From: Oncomelania hupensis | Lineage: Eukaryota > Mollusca > Gastropoda > Littorinimorpha > Pomatiopsidae | NCBI GenBank assembly: GCA_036898135.1 | Contig: CM072516.1 | Coordinates: forward strand, 66,625,672-66,689,671 | Length of the DNA stretch: 64,000 nt | Direction of reading: 5' to 3' | Shown: piece after piece, positions 31,201-42,803 of the stretch | How positions within the stretch are numbered: the stretch's first letter is position 1 | Layout: every line of letters begins with the position of its first letter | Program-made: the position numbers and the translations under genes | The notes under the pieces: generated by a model | What the model was told of the DNA's origin: nothing | The model's database searches: none | The model's input: only the letters and a program-made list of their open reading frames with translations

Positions 31201-34200
31201 GGCCCTGTACCAGCTATCAGACGCCAGACCCCGCTGCAGGCCCCTGACAACCCAGGGCGTCAACGCGAAGCGTATCTACCCAGTTTCATCACTCACTCAG
31301 CCAGCTAGCAACGAAAGCTGAAAGCCACAACAGTCTCGCCACCAGGATTGCACCACAGAGGCGATTACTCAAGAATCTGACCGACTGACCCGCATTGGCA
31401 ACCCACGCCATCTGCTAGCCTTGATCAGCCGACTGTCCAGAATATCCCGGACCAACCACCGCCCTTCGCAAACCGAGCTAAGTTATCACCCTACGAGCAT
31501 CACAATTCGCAGATAATCTGGCCAAGTACCCTGAACAATCCAGATATCCTCCTGCTCAGTGATGATAGCAGTCCTCAGTAGCCCTAGCCTCCCTGAAGCC
31601 GCCCACCCAGAATATCTCCAAGATACTCCCAACTATTATTGACAATATCCAGTGACTCACCCTTAAGCCCTAGCTTAACTGGGCGAGACAAACCGAACCT
31701 TGTCTCGGCGAACCAAAGGTCAAAATTGCGGTTTTATTCTTAATTGGGTCTTCCCGAGACCAGCCGAGACAGACAGGAGATCGGGCGTCACGGCGAACTC
31801 TTTCGTTTCTGAACTGGGTCTATTTTTAGCTGCGTCGAAACTGACATACCGTGACAAAGTTACGTTAGCAACAATGGCGGCCTTCGATCGTGAATTGAAA
31901 ACTGCAGAAGATTTTGGCGTTGTTCTAGCGCTGTATGTCATAAGCGAGAACGAAGGGGCAGCAGAAAGAGAAAGAAAGCAAAAGGCAACAATGCCCTATG
32001 TGTTGCAAAGGCACCAGCAAGGTGCATTTCATGCACTGGTGCAAGAGTTGGCTGAACAGGTCAATGGCTATTCAATGATTTATAATTTTTACTGATTCAG
32101 TATTTTCACTGTTCTCTAGTCTAAATTAAGTTTGGATTTGGTGCACCTACTTCTTTTAAGTGTTGTAGTATTTCTTTAGATCAGTTGTCATTGACATTGA
32201 TAGATTTTTCAGCAAATCAAAATAGTGTCTCGGGCAGGTTTGCTGCGCACGAACGGCAAGACGAAAGGCCGGCCCGCGACACGGCGAGACACGTCTCGAT
32301 GTTCTCGCCGATCCCGTCTCGGATTGCTCGCCGAGCCTAGTTAAGGGCAAGGATGGTTCGGGTGTCTCGCCGAGACTGTCTCGGGTGTCTCGCCGAGACA
32401 AGGTTCGGGTTTGTCTCGGCCAGTTAAGCTAGGGCTTTAGATTAGTCAACACAGACGACCTAATTATATTTAATAAAAGTGACTAGTTAGAAATTGTACT
32501 ACCTGGATTGGCCCTTGTTTGAATTTCCTGACTAGTTTATTCTATATTCTTTCTCGTCTGCCCTTTTGGACTATCTCTCATTCATTAGTAACTCCAGCCT
32601 TAATCTCTTGAATGTCATCGCAAAGTTAGCCTAACGAGGGAGGTAACACAGTGCGAGGGATTAAGAGCTTATCCTCATTCCCCCCACCCCTTTCTTTGTG
32701 ACATTAACTTTGGCGACCCCGACGAGACTAAAGACTTAGGTTTCCCATCCCAACTCGACGAGACAAAGGACTTAGCTTTCCACCCCAGCCCAGTATAGAT
32801 AGGACCCAGCCCCCTAAGCCTAGTAGTGTACAGCATAGCCCCATAGGTCCCTTACTGGCTCTCCCGAATTGTGGTGTCTCGCGAAGGATTTTTCTTACAT
32901 TCATTTTCTTATACTTTGATTGATTGCATTTTGTCTTTGTGTTTGTGGTGTGTTGTACTCGCCCCTGTGCAATTCCATTGTAGTTCATTTCAGCCCACCC
33001 CCTTGTTTTCTGTCAGTGTAACCCCTTGTGTCCGCCCCTCATCACGGTTAGGACTTTTCAAGGTAAGTCGCTTCCCTTACCATGGCCGACCGGGGAGAGC
33101 TTGCGCTCAAATACAAGAGTATTGGCGAGAGCTTAGGGCTCGCCGGCACTGAACTCAAGGACTACGTCCTGGCCAACGTAGATGCGGACGTGGCCGAGGA
33201 AAAGTTGAAGAGGGAGGAGAGGGCTAAAGAACGAGAGGCGAAGAAGGAGGAGGAGAAGGAGCGCATCGCCGCGGAAGAACGAGCCGCCGCACGGAAGAAA
33301 GAGGAGGAGAAAGAGCGTATCGCCGCGGAGGAACGAGCCGCCGCACGGAAGAAAGAGGAGGAGAAAGAGCGCATCGCCGCGGAGGAAAGAGCCGCCGCTC
33401 GGAAGCGAGAGGAGGAGAAAGAGAGAGTCGCAGAGGAGGAGAGAGTCACCGCCCGGAAGATTGCCGAGGAGGAGAGAGCCGCCGAGCGGAGAAGAGAGGA
33501 GGCGAAAGATAGGATTGCAGAGGAGGAGAGGGCCGCCGCACGGAAGAAGGAGGAGGACGAGAGGGTCGCGGCCCTTGAGGAAAAGAGAAAGGACAAGGAG
33601 CTAGAACGGCGCCAAGCACTATTCCAGCTCGAACGCGATCGCCGCGAGCTAGGCATCGCATCGCCCGCGAGCGAGGACTTCTCTCTCAGCGCCCCCAGCT
33701 TCACCGCCAGCGCCGGAATATCCGCACTCCCCCCGCCGATTCCGGGGATGAACTTCCCCCTGGACCCCTTCGTCGAACGGGACGAATCGATAGAAGTTTA
33801 TCTCGCCCGGTTCGAGCGAGTCGCGGGTGAAAACAACCTCGACCCACAGTACTGGTACCGCAAACTTAGTCATGGCCTTAAGGGGAAGGCCTACGAGATT
33901 CTAGCCAAGACGCCGACTGCCGAGGAGAACGACTACCCCGCCCTCAAGAAAGTGCTACTTCATGGATTTGAACTCTCGGGCGAACACTACCGGAAGAACT
34001 TCCGGAACTCCCGGAGAGAGAAGGGGGAGAAATTCACGCAATTCGCCGACCGGCTAGCCACTCTACGGGACAAATGGATAGAGCAGACGGACGAACCTAA
34101 GACGTACGACGGACTGCTCGAATTGATGCTAGCCGAACAACTCAGAGGGACAATGCCAGCGGAGCTTCGGACTTTCACCGCAGAACAGGGAGCCGCCCGA

Positions 34201-37200
34201 CTAGAGGACCTTATCATAGTCGCGGACCGCTACCTTACCGCCCACCCCGACGACCGACAGCCTCGCCGGGATCCCCCCGCACCCTCGTCACCAGATACCC
34301 GCCACCAGCCTCGCCGGCCCGTCCCGCCAGCGAACAACCGTCCACCCCCGCCTAAAGGACGCCCAAACCCCGGAGCAGAGCCTGGGAAGCGGAGCGGAGA
34401 GCTCTACTGCGGCTACTGCCAGCGCCGAGGACACACCCGCGAGAAGTGTTTTCGTCGCCTCAGCGACCAGCGTCGCAAACAAGGAACGGTATTGGCCCTA
34501 CGCCAAGTCACTCCCGACGGGAACCCGGTAACCCCCGTCGTCACTCCCACCGATCGACCGGCCGTCACCGAGCAGGTGACAGTCAACGATCACCCTGCAC
34601 ACTGTCTATACGACACCGGACTCACGTTCGACGCCGTCGTCCGCCGCTCGCTCATCAGGGAACAAGACCTGACCGGCGAAACGATCACCCTGAAGTTGGC
34701 CGACGCGTCACAGCCCAGCAGCACGCTCCCTATAGCCCGGATCAAAGTCACCAGCCGCTACGTCACCGGATCCATCCAAGCGGCCGTGATGGACCAGCCC
34801 CTGTATGATTTGATCTTAGGATGCCGTTACGTATTCTTGGGTATGCCGCCCCAGCCTGTGGAGTCGATGGCCGCCGTCCAGACGCGCGCCCAGGCGAAAA
34901 CAGCCGCGACACCACCACCGATACCCAACCAGATGCCGGAACAGATCCGGAAGGCCCAAGAAGAAGACGTCACCCTCCGCAAGTGCTACGGAAAGCTACC
35001 CGCCGCACGCACTCCACCCAAGTCCGGGGACTTTTTCGTCGAGGACGGACTCCTGTTCCGTCAGAAGGACGACCATTCGCAACTCGTCGTACCTGCGACC
35101 CTTCGCCCCCAAGTCCTGGAACTTGGTCACAGCATGCCCCTAAGTGGACATATGGGCATAGGAGCCACCACTCTACGAATCAGCGCGCAGTACCACTGGC
35201 CCGGGATGACAGAAGACGTGAAGCGCTACGTCAAGTACTGCCGCCAGTGCCAACGATTCTCGCCCCGCCACCACACCGTGCCGGTTACCATCAGCCCCAC
35301 CGTCGTCGTAGGAACGCCCTTCCAACGAGTAGCCGTCGACATAGTAGGACCCCTTCCGCGGACCAAGAAGCGGAACCAGTATCTGCTTACCCTTGTCGAC
35401 GCATGCTCTATGTGGTGTGAGGCCGTTCCACTGCCGAAGATTGACGCCGCCCGAGTCGCCGACGCGCTCGTCACGATCTTCACCCGAGTCGGATTCCCGG
35501 ACAGCATCCTGACCGACAACGGGTCCCAGTTCACCGGAAAACTCATGCAGGAAGTTTTCCACCTACTTCGCATTCGTCATATCCGTACTCCACCCTACCA
35601 CCCCGCTAGCAACAGACAGGTCGAGCGCCTGAATGGGACTCTCATCTCGATCATCCGCAAGATCGCCGACGAACAACCGGAAGCGTGGGACACCTACGTC
35701 ACGTCAGCGCTCTTCGCATATCGGGAGACCCCGCACACCTCCACCGGATACACCCCTTCCACGTTGCTTTTTGGGAGACCCCTCTCTGGACCTCTAGCCG
35801 CCTTACGACGTAGCTGGACCGACGCCAAACTGGACGAGGCACCGGTCGACGCCACGAAATACGTCACCAAGCTCCAGGAGACCCTCAAGGCCACATGGAA
35901 AGCCGCCTCCGCCAACCTGAAGAAGGCGAGAGAGAGACAAGCCCGCTATCATAATCGCCGCGCCCGCGACCGAGAACTGCAAGTAGGAGACCAGGTCCTA
36001 CTACTTCTCCCCAGCGGTACGAACAAGTTAGACATAGCTTGGCAAGGACCCTACCCGGTGCTGGAGAAACTCTCACGAACCACCTATCGCACGCATCGAG
36101 GTAGGCGGAAAACCCAGGACCCACCACATCAACCTGCTCAAGCGGTACCTGGAACAGCCCGCCGTCGCCCCGGACGCCCACTCGCTACTCACGGTCGCGC
36201 TGGCCGTCGAAGTGGATGGAACAGAGACCGGCGTCGCCGAATTTCCGCTACAAGGGAAGGAATCCTTCCGGGACGTCTCTCTGGACCCCTCACTCCCCGC
36301 CGGCCAGCAACGCCAACTACGCGCCATCGTAGCCGAGTACAAGGAAGTCCTCACCGACATACCTGGGAGGACGGACCTAGAAGAAGTTCAACTAACCCTG
36401 ACGGACCCCACACCCGTCCGCCAGAAACCATACCCCGTCCCGCTATCCCAGCAGCAGGTAGTAAGGACAGAAGTGGAGGCTCTGCTACAAGCCGGAGTCA
36501 TCGCTCCATCCCGTTCCCCCTACAGCGCCGGTATAGTGCTATCGTGGAAGCCCAGCGGAGAGCATCGCCTCTGCATCGACTTCCGGCAGTTGAATCTCGT
36601 GACACAGTTCGTGCCCGGACCCCTGTCCGACCCGACGGACTTGTTTGCGAAACTGCAGTCCGCCAGATATTTCTCCAGAGTGGATCTGAGCAAGGGCTTT
36701 TATCAGATCCCCGTGCACCCTTCATCCCGCCAGTACCTGGCCTTCAGCACGATGGACGGCCACTATGAGTTTAACGTTCTGCCGTTTGGTCTACATAATG
36801 CCCCAAGCATTTTCAGTACGATGATGCGGAAGCTGTTGGACCCCCTCCACTGCCCGTCCCTACACTCTTTTATGGATGACATACTCGTCGCCACGGAGAC
36901 CTGGGAGGAGCACCTGCGAGTGGTGCGCCAACTCTTACGCCGCCTCAAAGAAGCTGGCCTCACTGCCCGGCCGACCAAATGCCAGTTCGGATACCAAGAG
37001 CTCGAATTCCTTGGCCACACCATCAGCCATGGACAGCTCCGGCCACTGGAAAAGACTGTCCAGCGCCTTCGAGACGCGCCCCGCCCCAAGACCAAGAAAG
37101 ACGTTCAGTCCTTCCTGGGATTGAGTGGCTTTTACCAGAAGTTTGTACCAGGGTATAATGGGATCGCCGCACCACTATCCAGCCTAACCCGGAAAACAGC

Positions 37201-40200
37201 CCCGGACCGAGTCCTCTGGACCCCGCAGTGTGAAGCTGCCTTCCAGGAGCTCAAGGATAAACTGACGTCACAGCGACGTAGGCCTCGGAGCCGTTCTTCT
37301 CCAACGAGACTCCGCGGACGCCCCGACACTCTTCCCCGTCGCGTACGCCAGCCGCAAGCTGAAGCCGGCTGAACAGAACTACGCCACGTCGGAGAAGGAG
37401 TGTCTCGCCCTCGTCTGGGCAGTCCAGAAGTTTCAGCTGTACCTCTACGGCTCACACTTCACTGTCCAAGTAGATCATCAGCCGCTATCTTTCCTGGCGA
37501 CGTCAAAATCCCTCAACGCCCGGCTGATGAGATGGGCTCTGCTGCTCCAGGCATACTCCTTCCAGCTGGAGCACATCCCAGGAAAAGATAACCACGGAGC
37601 GGACTTCCTCAGCCGCCATCCCGCAACCGACTCCATCGAGTCCCCACTGAGGGCCGACGCCCCAGCCTTCGTACCCGCCGCCGCCCACTAACCGTCGCCG
37701 AAACCCGGCAGCTCCGCGGACCCCAGCCTCGGGCATCCGCCATCTACTACCCGGAACCCCGCATCGCCCCGCATCACCCGGATCATCGCAACCATCTTCT
37801 CATCCCGCAGCAGACCTCAGAGCTGATTGGCCGCGTCTCAGTCGAGGCCTACGACCTCGCCTTTTTCCTTGGGGGGGGGCCTCTGTGACGAGCGGACAAT
37901 CGAGCCCTGACGCAGGCTGCACACAGTCATCCCTTCCACGCACACAGTCATCCCTTCCACGCACGCTGGCTAATCCGCCTAAGCCCTGCCCCTCGGGAAT
38001 CATCCTTAAAACCTCTCACACATCCCAGGTTCGTTGTCAGACGCGAGCCTCAAATCTTCGAAGACACATCAGACTGCCCGGACACGTCCCATCAACCGGC
38101 GACCTCTGAGCTACGGCAGTACTCTTGTGATTCGACCCGTCTTAGCCAAGGTAAGAGAGGAAACTTACTCTTTGTCATATAGCATACCCATCACCCGTCG
38201 ATCGCCCAACATGTTCGTATGTCCTGTTGATATGTACGTTCGCGTTTGTGGTTTTTGTCTTGATGTGTTGCTGTGACATGTATCTATTTCCTTGTATACA
38301 CTATCTGCCTTGGTTGTGACTCATGCCATGTTTGAATTTATACTGGTATGCTCCCTGTTAGCCCCATGTGTAAATATCCCATGCCATGCTGTCCCTCCAC
38401 ATAGATTAAAGTCCCCCAGTACAGCCCCTTGCCTGCAACCCCCAGTGTCCTGTATTTACCCCATTTGCTTCTCCCATGTTCCCCCTGTATAAATATCTGC
38501 CCCTGTTGTCCGCCACCCCATCTTAAGGCGCCGAAGTTATTATATATTAGCGGCTGCCGGTAAACTCCACAATAGCCCCTTAGCCATGGTTGCAATTGTT
38601 GGACTGTTGGTACGCACCGGTCAACCCTTGACCGGTCCGACCAATTTGAAATCTGATGGGCACGCGCGCAAACAGGCGCTGCACCCTGGATACCTGTACC
38701 CAGCTGATATGGAGTCTGTATTACTTTACAGACGGGCTCCTATACAGGGCGAAATACCCCGGCCCTGTACCAGCTATCAGACGCCAGACCCGCTGCAGGC
38801 CCCTGACAACCCAGGGCGTCAACGCGAAGCGTATCTACCCAGTTTCATCACTCACTCAGCCAGCTAGCAACGAAAGCTGAAAGCCACAACAGTCTCGCCA
38901 CCAGGATTGCACCACAGAGGCGATTACTCAAGAATCTGACCGACTGACCCGCATTGGCAACCCACGCCATCTGCTAGCCTTGATCAGCCGACTGTCCAGA
39001 ATATCCCGGACCAACCACCGCCCTTCGCAAACCGAGCTAAGTTATCACCCTACGAGAATCACAATTCGCAGATAATCTGGCCAAGTACCCTGAACAATCC
39101 AGATATCCTCCTGCTCAGTGATGATAGCAGTCCTCAGTAGCCCTAGCCTCCCTGAAGCCGCCCACCCAGAATATCTCCAAGATACTCCCAACTATTATTG
39201 ACAATATCCAGTGACTCACCCTTAGATTAGTCAACACAGACGACCTAATTATATTTAATAAAAGTGACTAGTTAGAAATTGTACTACCTGGATTGGCCCT
39301 TGTTTGAATTTCCTGACTAGTTTATTCTATATTCTTTCTCGTCTGCCCTTTTGGACTATCTCTCATTCATTAGTAACTCCAGCCTTAATCTCTTGAATGT
39401 CATCGCAAAGTTAGCCTAACGAGGGAGGTAACACAGTGCGAGGGATTAAGAGCTTATCCTCATTCCCCCCACCCCTTTCTTTGTGACACCTACCGAAGAA
39501 TCATCAATGACATCCGAAAAGGCATGCTCACAGCAAAGGAGAACTGGATAGAAGATCAATGCCAGTAAATAGAGAACTGTCTGTACAAGAACAACAGCAA
39601 GAAGGCCTACCAGACTGTGAAGCGGCTGACAAGTGTTAAACAGCCCAAGGTCTCCACGATCCAAAGCAAGTCTGGCAAATGCCTTACAGAAGAACAAGAA
39701 GTCTTGGACAGATGGACAGAGTACTGCATGTCCTGAGAACAGAGAAGTAGAAGAAATCCTCCCAATTGTCCGATAAGAACAATCAATCAATCTTTAATTT
39801 AATGTCTGTTCACGCATTTAGGTGATATTAGACATTGAAAATGTAACTTTTAAAACACTTTGACTATTTCAAAACATAATTTCAAAACAAACAGTCTATA
39901 AGAGTCTACCAAAAGGAGATTTAGCAATAACTTTTACAACGTCTGTAACATTTTGATGACACATTTAGGTGATATTAGGCACTGAAAATGTAACTTTTCA
40001 ATAACTTTAACTATTTCAAAAGATAATTTCAAAACAAACACGCTATAAGAGTCTACCAACAGGAGATTTAGCAATAACTTTCACAATGTCTGTAAAATTT
40101 GGATGAAATAGAACCATGTCTACAGAATGTCCATATTCAGTTATGCTATGTCCGATAAGAAGTTGAGGCAGCAGTGCAATCGCTGAAGAAAGGGAAGTCA

Positions 40201-42621
40201 GCGGGAGTGGACAACATACCCGCGAAACTGCTTCAAGCAGGAGGAGAAGCGATGATTGACGCACTCACCATTATCTGTAACTTACTCATATTGTAAGGTA
40301 TCTGGTCCAACCACAAACCTTTCCTGTGTCTAGTCTTTTTTGATACGGGGTAATCTGTCTCTTTGTTCCAGAAAAAAAGCTTCTTGAACGGCCCATTATT
40401 TGAATCGACATCAACCTCTTTACCAAGAGCATTGCAGGATTTACGTCTTGGTTTATCTGTTGCCCACGCACTGCCTCGAGCCAATTCATGGTATTTTGTC
40501 AAATGCCTGTAGTCTAGGCCTATGGTTGTCAAAAAGAATACACTACAACACCACTCACCACCTCAGGGTTGTATTTATCATCCAACCACAGAACCATAGA
40601 AACATATGCAACAACAGGCTGGATGAACGAGGTCTGCAAAACTAGCAGTTCTAAGCGAAGCAGGTTGGTCCTGCAACACAAAGAATTATAATGACTCCAG
40701 TGTGAAAATGTACAGTGACAAGTCTACACCTGTGAAATAAATGACACAAATACAGCTGCCTACATGTGTGTATGTGTAATAATTTGCAATGTCGATGACC
40801 AGCACTTTACTGATAGAGGTAAGAAAGTACCTACTAGAGAACAATACGACTAAAAGAACAGAAGTGAGAAGAAGAAAGAAGAAGAAGAGCAAGAACAAGA
40901 AGAACAAGGACTTACAAAAAGAACACAAACAAGAGAAATAATAAGCATGACCCAAGCCTATTACATTGTAGCCCATAAACTTTGGAAAAAATAAACTCAA
41001 GCTTATTATAAATTGTCATGAGTTAACGGGAAATGAGTGTCAAATTAATAGCCTGCTATTAGCTAAAAAGAATGACTGGCTCAAGCCAATGCAACAGCCT
41101 ACACAAGAAACTGCCATTCATTGCAATCAAACTGAATCAACAGTCTAACGTAACTTACGATGTAGTTGTGACAGTAGGGCAGCAGAAGCACAAACAACAA
41201 CATGGGGGCGACCGCAACATAAAACCGGAAGTGCTTGTTTTTTCGATCATGGTCGCTTTTCCGCCAAAATACAAGACGATGAGGGACGTGAATTGGTAAA
41301 GACATATTGCCACATACCTGAAATCAAACGAACAGAGAGCGCAAAATGTTCAGACTACCTACATTCTGTGCAGAAGAGACATGATAGCTCGTAAGAAAAG
41401 CAGAATAGCTGCGGAAGGAAGTCCCATCAGCAGCCGCGCGCCAACAAAGCTGAACATTCAAAGGATATATATCTGATGCTTTCTTTGCGCAACATTGCAG
41501 TGAAAAAAGATCATAGTCTACTTCAAAATAAAAGATACTGCACTGATCAGTGATATTGTTCTCATGCAATCACTTAGACGGAGGATTTTGTTTCGTTCAA
41601 TACACTTGACATTCTTGCTTACAAGGGTGAATTAAAACTTTATTAATTTTCATACTAATAGGCCTAATATAGGCGTGACTTGAATATTTTAGACTACACA
41701 TTTCTTTCTCTATATTACCAATTTTTTTAAATCCACAAATTTGGATTGCACTGCACTACATACTCACACAGTGGAAACGAAGTCTGACAACAGATGGGCG
41801 CGTGGAATATAAAGGGCCAGTAATGATGATGCAGATGCCACCTGTTACATAACACACCGGTCATTAGCATCAGAGATCAAGGACATGAATACATAAAGAC
41901 ACTTAAATGCAAAGGTCTGAGGAACACACATTGAACCTTTATTGATAGAAAAAAAGCACACACAAACACACACCACAAACCAACACACACCAAACCACAC
42001 ACACACACACACACACACACGCACGCACACAACCGTGTAGAAACGCCGCTGTGATGACTTTCATGAAACTCTACATACGTTACTTTGACATTTTTACAAA
42101 TTTGTCCATTTTTTAAAGCTAACCCTAACCCTAACTATAACCCTAACCCTTATCCTAACCCTAACACAGCCCTAACCCTAACGGAACACTTTTTTGACGT
42201 CAAAATAACGGGGTCCGTCAAAAGAAAGTAGGGCCTACGTAGAGGTTCAAGTGTATGTCAGAATAAAGGCGTTTCTACCTAGCCACACACACACACACAC
42301 GCGCACAAACACACACACACACACCTGCGCGCACTGACAAATACAGTCTCACATATACACATAAAACATTGGCACACATGCAGTCACTCTTGCCTTTTCT
42401 CTTTCGGCATCTTTCTTCCTTTCTTGCTGGATTAATGAAGGGCATGTGCCCAGATATACGAAAACAGACAGACAGGCGCGTACAAATAAGCTTACACAAA
42501 AACACGTACACGCGCGCACCTACACACACACACACACGTACTACACACACACAAACACACATACTTAACATGCCTTACCGTCTGTCTGTCCTGTATGTGT
42601 TTATCTGTCTGTCTGTCTGTC

Positions 42622-42704
<83 letters not shown>

Positions 42705-42726
42705 ACGGGATAAATGGCGACAAGCA

Positions 42727-42803
<77 letters not shown>

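Larger units (their letters stand above)
30325..32703 (+). repeat. 5' LTR of element B1 (with nested DNA element)
   Basis: Begins TGTGACGAGCGG and ends CTTTGTGACA. Without the insertion it is about 1.6 kb, as in the 3' LTR. A short direct repeat, CACACAGTCATCCCTTCCACG, occurs twice near its start. Confidence 0.95.
30325..39488 (+). mobile_element. LTR retrotransposon B1: integrase-before-RT Ty3/gypsy type
   Basis: A 9164-bp element with LTRs 30325-32703 and 37884-39488, CCTAC duplications, PBS, PPT and gag-pol in the order Gag, protease, integrase, RT, RNase H. The left LTR is longer because a 771-bp DNA element sits in it. Outside that, the LTRs differ at roughly a dozen places in 1.6 kb, so B1 is older than A and B2. 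It sits antisense in a SLC51A intron. Pol is broken by a 4-base duplication near 36090 and a deletion of about 56 bases near 37275, so it is not autonomous. Confidence 0.95.

Noticed and set aside
33162..33704. Serine-rich minus-strand frame opposite gag
   Set aside because: Antisense shadow of the Glu/Arg/Ala coding repeats. Similar shadows opposite B2 at 58337-62200 were also dropped.
36080..36370. Programmed frameshift between integrase and RT in B1
   Set aside because: B2 reads through this region in one frame; B1 has a plain 4-base duplication.
40286..40532. Extra SLC51A or other host exon (DYRHLTKYHELARGSAW frame)
   Set aside because: Flanking exons already join in phase without it, and no matching splice sites or family were recognised.
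41099..41305. Small membrane protein from the open frame starting MSLPIHVP
   Set aside because: It is a wrong frame of a SLC51A exon; the correct frame gives the cysteine cluster and joins both neighbours in phase.
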